From Gammaproteobacteria bacterium (GTDB lineage Bacteria; Pseudomonadota; Gammaproteobacteria; Pseudomonadales; Pseudomonadaceae): DNA of 57,554 nucleotides. The notes beneath the pieces were generated by a model that made no database searches, was not told the DNA's origin, and saw only the letters and a program-made list of their open reading frames with translations. Positions 50,599 through 57,554 of the stretch are shown here, one piece after another (the first letter of the stretch is position 1; each line of letters begins with the position of its first letter). The stretch spans positions 1 through 57,554 of the forward strand of contig JAHJXZ010000028.1 of NCBI GenBank assembly GCA_018827205.1, given 5' to 3'. Position numbers and translations under genes: made by a program.

Positions 50599-52257
50599 AT
50601 GTACGTATATGACCAGTACGATCAACAAATCATTGAGGACCGCGTCAAGCAGTTCCGTGATCAGACCCGCCGCTATCTGGCAGGTGAGCTGAGTGGCGAA
50701 GAGTTCCGCCCCCTGCGCCTGCAGAATGGTCTGTACATTCAGCGCTACGCCCCGATGTTGCGCGTTGCCGTGCCCTACGGCCTGCTTTCTTCCCAGCAGG
50801 TACGCATGATGGCCAAGATCGCCCGCGACTACGACAAGGGCTACGCCCATATCAGCACCCGGCAGAACGTACAGTTCAACTGGCCGGACCTGGAAGACGT
50901 CCCCGAAATTCTCGCCGAGCTGGCCACCGTGCAGATGCACGCCATCCAGACCAGCGGTAACTGCATCCGTAACACCACCACCGACCAGTTCGCGGGCGTG
51001 GCCAAGGATGAAATCGTCGACCCGCGCCCCTGGTGCGAAATCATTCGCCAGTGGTCGACCTTCCACCCCGAGTTCACCCACCTGCCGCGCAAGTTCAAGA
51101 TTGCCGTAAACGGTGCAGTCAGCGACCGTGCAGCCATCGAGGTGCACGACATCGGCCTGGAGGCGGTACGCAACGACGCCGGCGAGCTGGGCTTCCGCGT
51201 TTCGGTCGGCGGCGGCCTGGGGCGTACGCCAATAGTTGGCAGCTTTATCAACGAATTCCTGCCGTGGCAGCACCTGATCAGCTACCTCGACGCCATCCTG
51301 CGCGTGTACAACCGCTATGGTCGTCGCGACAACAAGTACAAGGCGCGCATCAAGATTCTGGTCAAGGCCCTGACGCCAGCGGTATTCGCCGAGCGCGTAA
51401 ATGCCGAGTGGGCGCACCTCAAGGATGGCCCGACCACCCTGACCGAGGCGGAAGTGGCCCGCGTTGCCGCCCACTTCATCGACCCCGCCTACCTGCCCCT
51501 GCAGGACGAAGACGCCCTACTCGCCCAGCAGGACGCCGAACACCCCGGCTTCGCCCGTTGGCGCCAGCGCAATACCTTCGCCCACAAGAAGCCTGGCTAC
51601 GTGGCCGTGACCCTGTCCCTCAAGCCCACCGGCGTGGCGCCAGGCGACGTCACCGACAAGCAGCTCGACGTGATCGCCGACCTGGCTGATCACTACAGCT
51701 TTGGCGAAGTGCGCAACAGCCACAACCAGAACATCATTCTGGCTGACGTCGAGCAGCGCCAGCTGTTTACCCTGTGGGGCGAGCTGCGTGAAAACGGTTT
51801 TGCCACGCCGAACGTCGGCCTGCTGACCGACATCATCTGCTGCCCGGGCGGTGACTTCTGCTCCCTGGCCAACGCCAAGTCGATCCCAATTGCCGAGGCG
51901 ATCCAGCGCCGTTTCGACGACCTGGATTACCTGTTCGACATCGGCAATATCGACCTGAATATTTCCGGCTGCATGAACGCCTGCGGCCACCACCACGTGG
52001 GCCATATCGGCATCCTCGGTGTGGACAAGAAGGGCCAGGAGTTCTATCAGGTCTCCCTGGGTGGCAGCGCTGGTCGTGACGCCAGCCTGGCGCAGATCCT
52101 CGGCCCATCCTTCGCCGAAGCCGACATGGCCGACGTGATCGACAAGATCGTCAAGGTTTACGTCGAACGCCGTACCGAAGAAGAATCCTTCCTCGACACC
52201 TTCCGCCGCATCGGCGTCGACCCGTTCAAGGAGCGTGTGTATGCAGCGAATCATTAA
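50599..52257 (+). CDS. cysI: Sulfite reductase hemoprotein (nitrite/sulfite reductase family)
   Basis: A 552-residue siroheme/4Fe-4S enzyme reducing sulfite to sulfide for cysteine synthesis. The two ferredoxin-like halves carry HISTRQNVQFNW and TSGNCIRNTTTD in the N-terminal half. The cluster/siroheme cysteines are CCPGGDFCSLA and SGCMNACGHHHVGHIG. The ATG at 50599 yields MYVYDQYDQQIIEDRVKQF, the family start; the frame is open 33 codons upstream. It overlaps the next gene by 17 bases. Confidence 0.95.
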   Translation: MYVYDQYDQQIIEDRVKQFRDQTRRYLAGELSGEEFRPLRLQNGLYIQRYAPMLRVAVPYGLLSSQQVRMMAKIARDYDKGYAHISTRQNVQFNWPDLEDVPEILAELATVQMHAIQTSGNCIRNTTTDQFAGVAKDEIVDPRPWCEIIRQWSTFHPEFTHLPRKFKIAVNGAVSDRAAIEVHDIGLEAVRNDAGELGFRVSVGGGLGRTPIVGSFINEFLPWQHLISYLDAILRVYNRYGRRDNKYKARIKILVKALTPAVFAERVNAEWAHLKDGPTTLTEAEVARVAAHFIDPAYLPLQDEDALLAQQDAEHPGFARWRQRNTFAHKKPGYVAVTLSLKPTGVAPGDVTDKQLDVIADLADHYSFGEVRNSHNQNIILADVEQRQLFTLWGELRENGFATPNVGLLTDIICCPGGDFCSLANAKSIPIAEAIQRRFDDLDYLFDIGNIDLNISGCMNACGHHHVGHIGILGVDKKGQEFYQVSLGGSAGRDASLAQILGPSFAEADMADVIDKIVKVYVERRTEEESFLDTFRRIGVDPFKERVYAANH

Positions 52258-52738
52258 GAACGGCCAGATTCTCGACGAAACCTGGCATCTGCTGCCCAAG
52301 GACGCCACCCTCGACGGCATCCCCAACTGCGACGACCTGATCGTGCCGCTGGCGCTGTGGGTCGAGCACGGCCACGCCCTCAAGGCCCGCGACGGTGGCC
52401 TTGGCGTCTGGCTGGATGCCGGCGAAGAGATCGAAGAAATCGCCGACCAGCTGGACAACTTCCAGGTCATCGCCCTGAACTTCCCGGCCTTCACCGATGG
52501 TCGCCACTGCTCCACGGCCTACCTGCTGCGCACGCGCTACGGCTATACCGGGGAAGTGCGCGCGATTGGCGATGTGCTGCGCGACCAGCTGTTTTCCTAC
52601 CAGCGGGTCGGCTTTGACGCCTTTGCGTTGCGGGCTGACAAGGACCCAGTGGATGCGCTGAAGGCCTTCACGGAGTTCAGCGAGGTCTACCAGGCCTCCG
52701 GTGATCAGCCGCTGCCACTGTTTCGCCGCCGCGCCTGA
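52241..52738 (+). CDS. DUF934 family protein linked to sulfite reductase
   Basis: A 165-residue protein, starting MQRIIKNGQILDETWHLLP at the ATG 52241 with AAGGAG inside the cysI coding end. Conserved DUF934 segments are LALWVEHG, FPAFTDGRHCSTAYLLRTRYGY and AIGDVLRDQLFSYQRVGFDAF. It is coupled to cysI by overlap, and this pairing is widespread in proteobacteria. It is probably needed for sulfite reduction, perhaps for electron supply; the mechanism is unknown. Confidence 0.92.
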   Translation: MQRIIKNGQILDETWHLLPKDATLDGIPNCDDLIVPLALWVEHGHALKARDGGLGVWLDAGEEIEEIADQLDNFQVIALNFPAFTDGRHCSTAYLLRTRYGYTGEVRAIGDVLRDQLFSYQRVGFDAFALRADKDPVDALKAFTEFSEVYQASGDQPLPLFRRRA

Positions 52739-52745
52739 GTCTAAC

Positions 52746-52778
52746 GAAAAAGCCCGCCAAAACCTGGCGGGCTTTTTT
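52746..52778. terminator. Bidirectional terminator between DUF934 gene and acuI
   Basis: AAAAAGCCCGCC-AAAACCT-GGCGGGCTTTTTT has A and T runs on both sides of a perfect eight-base stem, between convergent genes. Confidence 0.93.
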
Positions 52779-52794
52779 CTGCGTGCTCAATCTG

Positions 52795-53784
52795 TCAGTC
52801 GACGCGCACCAGCACTCGTCCAGCGATCTGCCCGGCGAGAATCTGGCTGATAGCCTGCGGCACCTCGGCCAGGCCGATTTCAGTGACCAGCGCCTCCAGA
52901 TCAAGCTTCCATTGCAGCGACAGGCGGTCCCACATCGAAGCCTTGACTACCAGCGGTAACTCCACCGAGTCGACGCCCAGCAGGTTGACCCCACGCAGGA
53001 TGAACGGCAGCACGCTGCCGCTGAATGCGGTCCCAGCGGTTAAACCACAACAGGCCACACTGCCGCCATAGCGCAGGGCCTTGACCACATTGAAGAGAAT
53101 CTCACCACCCACGGTATCGACCGCCGCGGCCCACTGCTCTTTGAGCAGCGGTCGCTCGCTACCGGCCTGCAACTCGCTGCGCGCAATCACCCGAGTTGCG
53201 CCCAAACGCGTCAGCAGATCGCTCTGCTGGGCTTTACCGGTCGCTGCCACCACCTCATAACCGAGAGTGGCCAGCAGGGCCACCGCCACACTACCGACGC
53301 CACCGGTCGCGCCAGTGACCAGTACCGGCCCATCCCCCGGCGTAACACCGGCCTGTTCCAACTTATCGACGCACAGCGCCGCGGTCAGGCCCGCCGTACC
53401 CAACACCATGGCCTCGCGCAGGCTCAGGCCTTGCGGGCGTTTGAGCGCCCAGCTCGCCGGAATGCGAATGTACTGGGCAAAGCCACCCGCCGTATTCATG
53501 CCCAGGTCGTAACCGGTGACGATCACTTCATCACCAACCGCGAACTCTGCCACGCTCGACGCTTCCACCACACCGGCTGCGTCGATGCCCGGCGTATGTG
53601 GGAACTCGCGGGTTACCCCACGATTACCCGTCGCCGAGAGGGCGTCCTTGTAGTTGAGCGAGGAATAGCGCACGCGGATCAGCAGCTCGCCTGCGGGCAA
53701 TGCGGCCGTATCGCGCTCGACGATCACCTGCTCGAAACCCTGGGTCGTTTGTTCGCGCGCCTGCAGCGCGGTGAAAGTGGTCAT
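52795..53784 (-). CDS. acuI: YhdH/AcuI-type quinone oxidoreductase (acrylyl-CoA reductase-like)
   Basis: A 329-residue medium-chain reductase without structural zinc motif. It has SSLNYKDALSATGN (family signature), FPHTPGIDAAG, VTGATGGVGSVAVALLA (NADPH site) and VDTVGGEILFNV. AcuI reduces acrylyl-CoA to propionyl-CoA with NADPH; assignment to that exact reaction is by family. The start is an ATG with GAGGGGAAT upstream. It precedes sohB on the minus strand, which begins the same way in P. aeruginosa. Confidence 0.88.
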   Translation of the reverse strand: MTTFTALQAREQTTQGFEQVIVERDTAALPAGELLIRVRYSSLNYKDALSATGNRGVTREFPHTPGIDAAGVVEASSVAEFAVGDEVIVTGYDLGMNTAGGFAQYIRIPASWALKRPQGLSLREAMVLGTAGLTAALCVDKLEQAGVTPGDGPVLVTGATGGVGSVAVALLATLGYEVVAATGKAQQSDLLTRLGATRVIARSELQAGSERPLLKEQWAAAVDTVGGEILFNVVKALRYGGSVACCGLTAGTAFSGSVLPFILRGVNLLGVDSVELPLVVKASMWDRLSLQWKLDLEALVTEIGLAEVPQAISQILAGQIAGRVLVRVD

Positions 53785-53809
53785 CGTATTCCCCTCGGTA
53801 TGCTTGTGG

Positions 53810-54829
53810 TTACCAGAAGCGCTGGAGATTGAGCCGGCTCAGGCCATTGACCAGAAAACGCTCGACGGCGACGCTGGCCGCCATGCCGACACGCTCCTGC
53901 AGAGTCTTTTTCTCGGCGAAGTGCAAATGGAACAGATCTGCCTCGACTGCCCGTTCGGCCAGGTACTCGTCGCTGGTCTTGAGCTCATCGACCAGTTGTT
54001 TTTCCAGTGCTGCCGTGCCGAGCCAGACTTCGCCCGTGGCAATTTCATCGATATCCAGTTGTGGACGATAGCGGGCCACGAAGTTCTTGAACAGCTCGTG
54101 GGTGGTCTCCAGGTCTTCCTGGAATTTTTCCCGGCCCTTTTCGGTGTTTTCGCCAAATACCGTGAGGGTACGCTTGTACTCACCGGCGGTAAGCACTTCC
54201 ACGTCGATGTCATGCTTGCGCAGCAAGCGATGAACATTGGGCAACTGCGCGACCACGCCAATCGAGCCGAGAATGGCGAACGGCGCCGAGACGATGCGCG
54301 CGCCAATGCAAGCCATCATGTAACCGCCGCTGGCCGCTACCTTGTCGATGCACACGGTCAGCGGCACGCCCGCCTGACGGATACGCACCAGTTGCGATGA
54401 CGCCAGCCCATAGCTGTGGACCATGCCACCGCCGCTTTCCAGGCGCAGCACTACCTCATCCTTAGGGGTAGCCATGCTCAACAGAGCGCTGATTTCATGG
54501 CGTAGGCTTTCGGTGGCCGAGGCGCGGATATCGCCCTCGAAGTCCAGCACGAATACCCGAGGGCGTTGCTCACCAGCTTTTTTTGCCGCCTTGGCCTGCT
54601 TGGCCTCAGCCTTTTGGCTGGCCTTGAGCTGGGCCTTGTCCAACACTGCAGACTCCAGGCGCTGACGCAGGTGCTTGTAAAAGTCATTGAGCTTGTTCAC
54701 CTGCAACTGCCCAGAACCTCGCCGCCCCCTGCTGCGGGCAGCAGCAATAGCCGCCAGCACGACGACAATAGCCACCACTACAGTGACTGTCTTGGCCAGA
54801 AAACCGGCATATTCCAAAAAGAACTCCAC
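53810..54829 (-). CDS. sohB: SohB-type inner membrane peptidase (S49)
   Basis: A 339-residue protein with an N-terminal membrane helix (about 10-30), a charged Lys/Ala-rich linker (65-85), and a protease IV-like domain. It shows VFVLDFEGDIRAS, RLESGGGMVHSYGLA, the nucleophile serine in DKVAASGGYMMAC, and the general-base lysine in GEYKRTLTVFG, so it is probably active. It digests membrane or periplasmic peptides. It lies upstream of acuI on the same strand. Confidence 0.93.
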   Translation of the reverse strand: MEFFLEYAGFLAKTVTVVVAIVVVLAAIAAARSRGRRGSGQLQVNKLNDFYKHLRQRLESAVLDKAQLKASQKAEAKQAKAAKKAGEQRPRVFVLDFEGDIRASATESLRHEISALLSMATPKDEVVLRLESGGGMVHSYGLASSQLVRIRQAGVPLTVCIDKVAASGGYMMACIGARIVSAPFAILGSIGVVAQLPNVHRLLRKHDIDVEVLTAGEYKRTLTVFGENTEKGREKFQEDLETTHELFKNFVARYRPQLDIDEIATGEVWLGTAALEKQLVDELKTSDEYLAERAVEADLFHLHFAEKKTLQERVGMAASVAVERFLVNGLSRLNLQRFW

Positions 54830-55025
54830 GCATTGCTCCTCAGTGTCACGACGCCTGCCCTAACGCAGGCCGTCGAAGTCAGTCCAGCATACCGACGCCC
54901 CGGCATCGCGGCCAGCCGACAGGCTAGCAACGCGAATTCAAACAAGCGTATGTTTTTTCGTTGACAGCCGCCCGGCTTCCCCCCTACCCTCGCGGAACTT
55001 TCAACGTACCGGGACGACAACGGAC

Positions 55026-55736
55026 GTGGGCAGCATCTACCTGATTCGACATGGCCAGGCCTCCTTCGGTGCCGACGATTACGATGTGCTGTCGCCGGTA
55101 GGCGTGCGCCAGGCTGAAGTAGTGGGCGCCCATTTGGCGCAACTCGGTATTCGCCTCGACCGCTGCATCAGCGGCAGCCTGCGACGCCAGCAGCATACCG
55201 CCAATACTGCGCTGGCCCAGCTGCATGCGGCCAGCCTGCAGCCCGCCGAGCTGGAAGTCGATCCTGCCTTCAATGAATTCGATGCCGACGCGGTCATTCG
55301 TGCCCTGCTGCCTGCCTTGCTGCCCGAGGAGCCGGAAGCTCTGCATATCCTGCGTAACGCCGCGCAACACCGCGCTGAGTTTCAGCGGCTGTTTGCCACA
55401 TTGATTGGCCGTTGGATTTCCGGCCACCACGACACCGCTGAGCTGCAGAGCTGGCAAGCATTCAGCGCGCAGGTGCAAGACGGCCTGCAGCGCCTGCTAC
55501 AACGCGCGGACACCAAGCAGAACATCGCCGTATTCACCTCTGGCGGCACCATCACCGCCCTGCTCCACCTGGTAACCGGAATTCCCGTGGCCCAGGCCTT
55601 CGAGCTGAACTGGCAGATCGTCAATACATCACTGAGCTGCCTGAAGTTTCGCGGCAGCGAGGTCACCCTGGCTTCCTTCAACAGCCACGTGCACTTGCAG
55701 CTGCTGAAGGCGCCGGAGCTCATCACCTACCGCTGA
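55026..55736 (+). CDS. Histidine phosphatase superfamily protein
   Basis: A 236-residue member of the phosphoglycerate mutase-like superfamily. The phospho-accepting histidine is in IYLIRHGQASFG near residue 9, and the late-domain motif VFTSGGTITALLH carries the loop before the second catalytic position. Substrate specificity cannot be told. The start is a GTG at 55026, since the conserved N-terminus begins there; the ribosome binding site is weak. Confidence 0.88.
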   Translation: MGSIYLIRHGQASFGADDYDVLSPVGVRQAEVVGAHLAQLGIRLDRCISGSLRRQQHTANTALAQLHAASLQPAELEVDPAFNEFDADAVIRALLPALLPEEPEALHILRNAAQHRAEFQRLFATLIGRWISGHHDTAELQSWQAFSAQVQDGLQRLLQRADTKQNIAVFTSGGTITALLHLVTGIPVAQAFELNWQIVNTSLSCLKFRGSEVTLASFNSHVHLQLLKAPELITYR

Positions 55737-55796
55737 GTCCGGCCCATTGATTGCGTCCATCGGGGCGCGAGACAACTCCCAAGAAAGGAAGACACC

Positions 55797-56108
55797 ATGA
55801 GCGTTGCAGACATCGTCCAAACCATGCACTCCAAGTTCAACGCAAGCGCCGCTGCCGGCCTGGATCTGGTATTCCAGTTCAACATCGAAGATGGCGAAAA
55901 CCACTATCTGATCGTCAAAGACGGCACCTGTGACGTCAAGCAAGGCGACAGCCCGGACGCTAACGTCACCCTGATCATGGACACCGAAACCCTCAAAGGC
56001 ATTACCAGCGGTGAAACCGACGGCATGCAGGCCTTTATGGCCGGCAAGCTGCGCGCCGAAGGCGACATGATGCTGGCCATGAAGCTGGGCGAGCTGTTCC
56101 CGGTCTGA
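55797..56108 (+). CDS. SCP2 sterol-binding domain protein
   Basis: A 103-residue single-domain protein. It matches SCP2-type lipid carriers: VFQFNIEDGENHYLIVKDG, DANVTLIMDTETLKGI and a closing GKLRAEGDMMLAMKLGELF. It probably binds fatty acyl compounds. AAAGGAAG precedes the ATG. It is followed by a strong terminator and then an acyl-CoA-associated phosphotransferase. Confidence 0.93.
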   Translation: MSVADIVQTMHSKFNASAAAGLDLVFQFNIEDGENHYLIVKDGTCDVKQGDSPDANVTLIMDTETLKGITSGETDGMQAFMAGKLRAEGDMMLAMKLGELFPV

Positions 56109-56133
56109 GCCGATAGGCGTAACGACTAGAAAG

Positions 56134-56162
56134 AACCGGAGTCTTGCGCTCCGGTTTTTTTT
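56134..56162 (+). terminator. Terminator after SCP2 gene
   Basis: ACCGGAG-TCTTGCG-CTCCGGT followed by TTTTTTTT, about 26 bases after the SCP2 stop. Confidence 0.93.
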
Positions 56163-56173
56163 CGCCTGAATTC

Positions 56174-56206
56174 AGAGGCTGTTGCCGTTTCGTGCACGGC
56201 CGCGCT
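56174..56206 (+). repeat. Solo end of the GTTGCCGTTTCG repeat family
   Basis: AGAGGCTGTTGCCGTTTCGT followed by GCACGGCCGCGC matches the left end of the element at 57432 with a few changes. No matching right arm was found before the next gene. It lies in the 253-base gap between the SCP2 and phosphotransferase genes, which otherwise holds only the terminator. Confidence 0.6.
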
Positions 56207-56361
56207 TTCGACGACAAGAGATCAGTCCCAAAGCCAATCAGGTTGCCTGATTGAGCAGCAACACGCTGGCCTATAACGACAGTGCAGTCTTGTGAGCACC
56301 CAAGGCGCACATTAGATTAGCGAATAGTCTCGAGCCCCAATCATAAGTAGAAGGGATAAGT

Positions 56362-57429
56362 ATGGCGCTTACCGACCAGTCCACCCAGATTCGTGAGGGT
56401 GAAGAACTCGATGCCGCGCGCATCGACCCCTACCTCAAGGCCCACATCCCTGGCCTGACCGGCGAGCCGCGCATCAGCCAGTTTCCCGGCGGCGCCTCGA
56501 ACCTCACCTACCTGCTCGAGTACCCCGACCAGGAATTCGTCCTGCGCCGTCCGCCGTTCGGTCACAAGGCCAAATCGGCCCACGACATGGGCCGCGAGTA
56601 CCGCATCCTCAATCAGCTCAATGCGGGCTTTCCCTACTGCCCGAAAGCCTATGTGCACTGCACTGACGAGTCGGTGATCGGCGGCGAGTTCTACGTCATG
56701 GAGCGGGTCAAGGGCATCATCCTGCGCTCCGAGATGCCCGCCGAGCTTCAGCTCGATGCAGCCAAGACACGCAGCCTCTGCGAAAGCTTTATCGACAAAC
56801 TGGTCGAGTTGCACCGCGTCGATTACCAGGCCTGCGGCCTGGGTGATCTGGGCAAACCCGAGGGCTACGTGCAGCGGCAGATCGCCGGCTGGAGTGATCG
56901 CTACGAGAAGGCCCTAACCCCGGACGCACCACTGTGGGAGCCGGTCAAGGCCTGGCTACGCGACAAGATGCCAGCCGACCACCCCAAACCGGCCATCGTG
57001 CATAACGACTACCGCTTCGACAATGTGATCCTCGACCCGCAAAACCCGATGCGCATCATCGGTGTGCTCGACTGGGAGCTGACCACCCTCGGCGATCCGC
57101 TGATGGACCTGGGTAACACCCTGGCCTATTGGATTGAGGCGGCGGACCCGGCCCCCGTGCAGTTAATGCGCCGCCAGCCAAGCAACGCGCCCGGCATGCT
57201 CACGCGCCAGCAGTTCGCCGACTATTACGCGCAGCGCGCCGGTATCGAGATCAAGAGTATCGACTTCTACTACACCTACGGCCTGTTCCGTCTGGCCGGC
57301 ATCGTGCAGCAGATCTATTACCGCTTCTACCACGGCCAGACCCAGGACAAGCGCTTCGCCCAGTTCATCCATATGAACAAGCTGCTGGAGCATATGAGCC
57401 TGCAGGTCATCCACAAATCGACGCTGTAA
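56362..57429 (+). CDS. Phosphotransferase family protein (APH/ACAD10-like)
   Basis: A 355-residue aminoglycoside phosphotransferase-fold kinase. It has the nucleotide loop FPGGASNLTYLLE, the lysine/arginine region FVLRRPPFGHKAKSAHDM, catalytic HNDYRFDNVIL (Brenner loop) and the metal aspartate in GVLDWELTTLGDPLMDLG. This subgroup is tied to acyl-CoA dehydrogenases and probably phosphorylates a hydroxyacyl intermediate rather than an antibiotic. The ATG at 56362 has AGAAGGGA upstream. Confidence 0.9.
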   Translation: MALTDQSTQIREGEELDAARIDPYLKAHIPGLTGEPRISQFPGGASNLTYLLEYPDQEFVLRRPPFGHKAKSAHDMGREYRILNQLNAGFPYCPKAYVHCTDESVIGGEFYVMERVKGIILRSEMPAELQLDAAKTRSLCESFIDKLVELHRVDYQACGLGDLGKPEGYVQRQIAGWSDRYEKALTPDAPLWEPVKAWLRDKMPADHPKPAIVHNDYRFDNVILDPQNPMRIIGVLDWELTTLGDPLMDLGNTLAYWIEAADPAPVQLMRRQPSNAPGMLTRQQFADYYAQRAGIEIKSIDFYYTYGLFRLAGIVQQIYYRFYHGQTQDKRFAQFIHMNKLLEHMSLQVIHKSTL

Positions 57430-57431
57430 CT

Positions 57432-57554
57432 AGGGTCTGTTGCCGTTTCGTTCGCGGCCGCGCCGGAGCCAGTTTTAGCGCGAGGCAAGGCACGAGATGC
57501 GAGGTTTAGTGGGCTAAATGAGCCATCGAGAAACGCAGCATCGCGCTAAAACGG
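57432..57554. repeat. Palindromic repeat element cut by the window edge
   Basis: It begins AGGGTCTGTTGCCGTTTCGT three bases after the phosphotransferase stop. An inner arm GTTTTAGCGCGA (57472-57483) pairs with TCGCGCTAAAAC (57541-57552), enclosing AGGCAAGGC ... GGGCTAAATGAGC ... AACGCAGCAT. The outer right arm would lie beyond the window. Left end and core are shared with the elements at 48655 and 31104 respectively. Confidence 0.78.

Overview
The window is a GC-rich gammaproteobacterial chromosome segment that is almost certainly from Pseudomonas. The evidence is the full sdhCDAB-sucAB-lpd-sucCD TCA block divergent from gltA, followed by brnQ, the PAS/MCP aerotaxis receptor Aer beside acnA, a cis/trans fatty acid isomerase (cti), metH, a cysI-DUF934 pair, and the acuI/sohB/phosphatase/SCP2/phosphotransferase series. 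Gene order resembles two separate neighbourhoods of P. aeruginosa placed together (gltA/pdx region and metH/cysI region); the species cannot be named from sequence alone. No rRNA, tRNA, CRISPR array, integrase or complete insertion sequence was seen.

Layout. 1-513: 5' part of brnQ, running off the left edge. 797-12187 (minus strand): sucD, sucC, lpd, sucB, sucA, sdhB, sdhA, sdhD, sdhC, i.e. succinate dehydrogenase, 2-oxoglutarate dehydrogenase and succinyl-CoA synthetase in metabolic order, with hairpins in most of the wider gaps between genes. 12188-12549 is a 362-base divergent control region with two very good sigma-70 promoters back to back, one for sdhC and one for gltA. 13870-26869: START protein, YkgJ-type cysteine cluster protein, an overlapping histidine kinase/EAL phosphodiesterase pair, a beta-hydroxyacid dehydrogenase, a DEDDh exonuclease, ppnP, rhtA, an ABC exporter, a minus-strand row (DoxX-like, DCC thioredoxin-like, DUF1287, NAD kinase-like) and a 53-residue protein. 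26903-38928: pdxB, a MATE exporter with a DUF3080 lipoprotein, a gamma-glutamylcyclotransferase-like gene carrying a repeat inside its reading frame, tusA, an S15-like lipoprotein hydrolase, rlmM, acnA and aer. 38979-48545: cti, metH behind a MetR-type box, then a more accessory patch (orphan Mur ligase-like gene, DUF1883, periplasmic binding protein, ZIP transporter). 48546-57554: DUF2970, a binding-protein gene broken by one amber codon, a 37-residue membrane peptide, cysI-DUF934, acuI, sohB, histidine phosphatase, SCP2, phosphotransferase, and a repeat cut by the right edge.

Functional picture. The left third is the oxidative half of the TCA cycle with citrate synthase; aconitase A and Aer lie further right. 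Sulfur and one-carbon metabolism is represented by metH, cysI and tusA. Most of the rest is conserved housekeeping.

The points most worth a second look are: the 123-base palindromic repeat sitting exactly in frame inside the gamma-glutamylcyclotransferase gene; the related palindromic elements at 48655, 56174 and 57432; the orphan Mur ligase immediately behind metH with unusual codon use and P-loop; the single TAG interrupting an otherwise open binding-protein gene; the MetR-like box before metH; and the sdhC/gltA control region. I did not find a clear new defence or mobile system.
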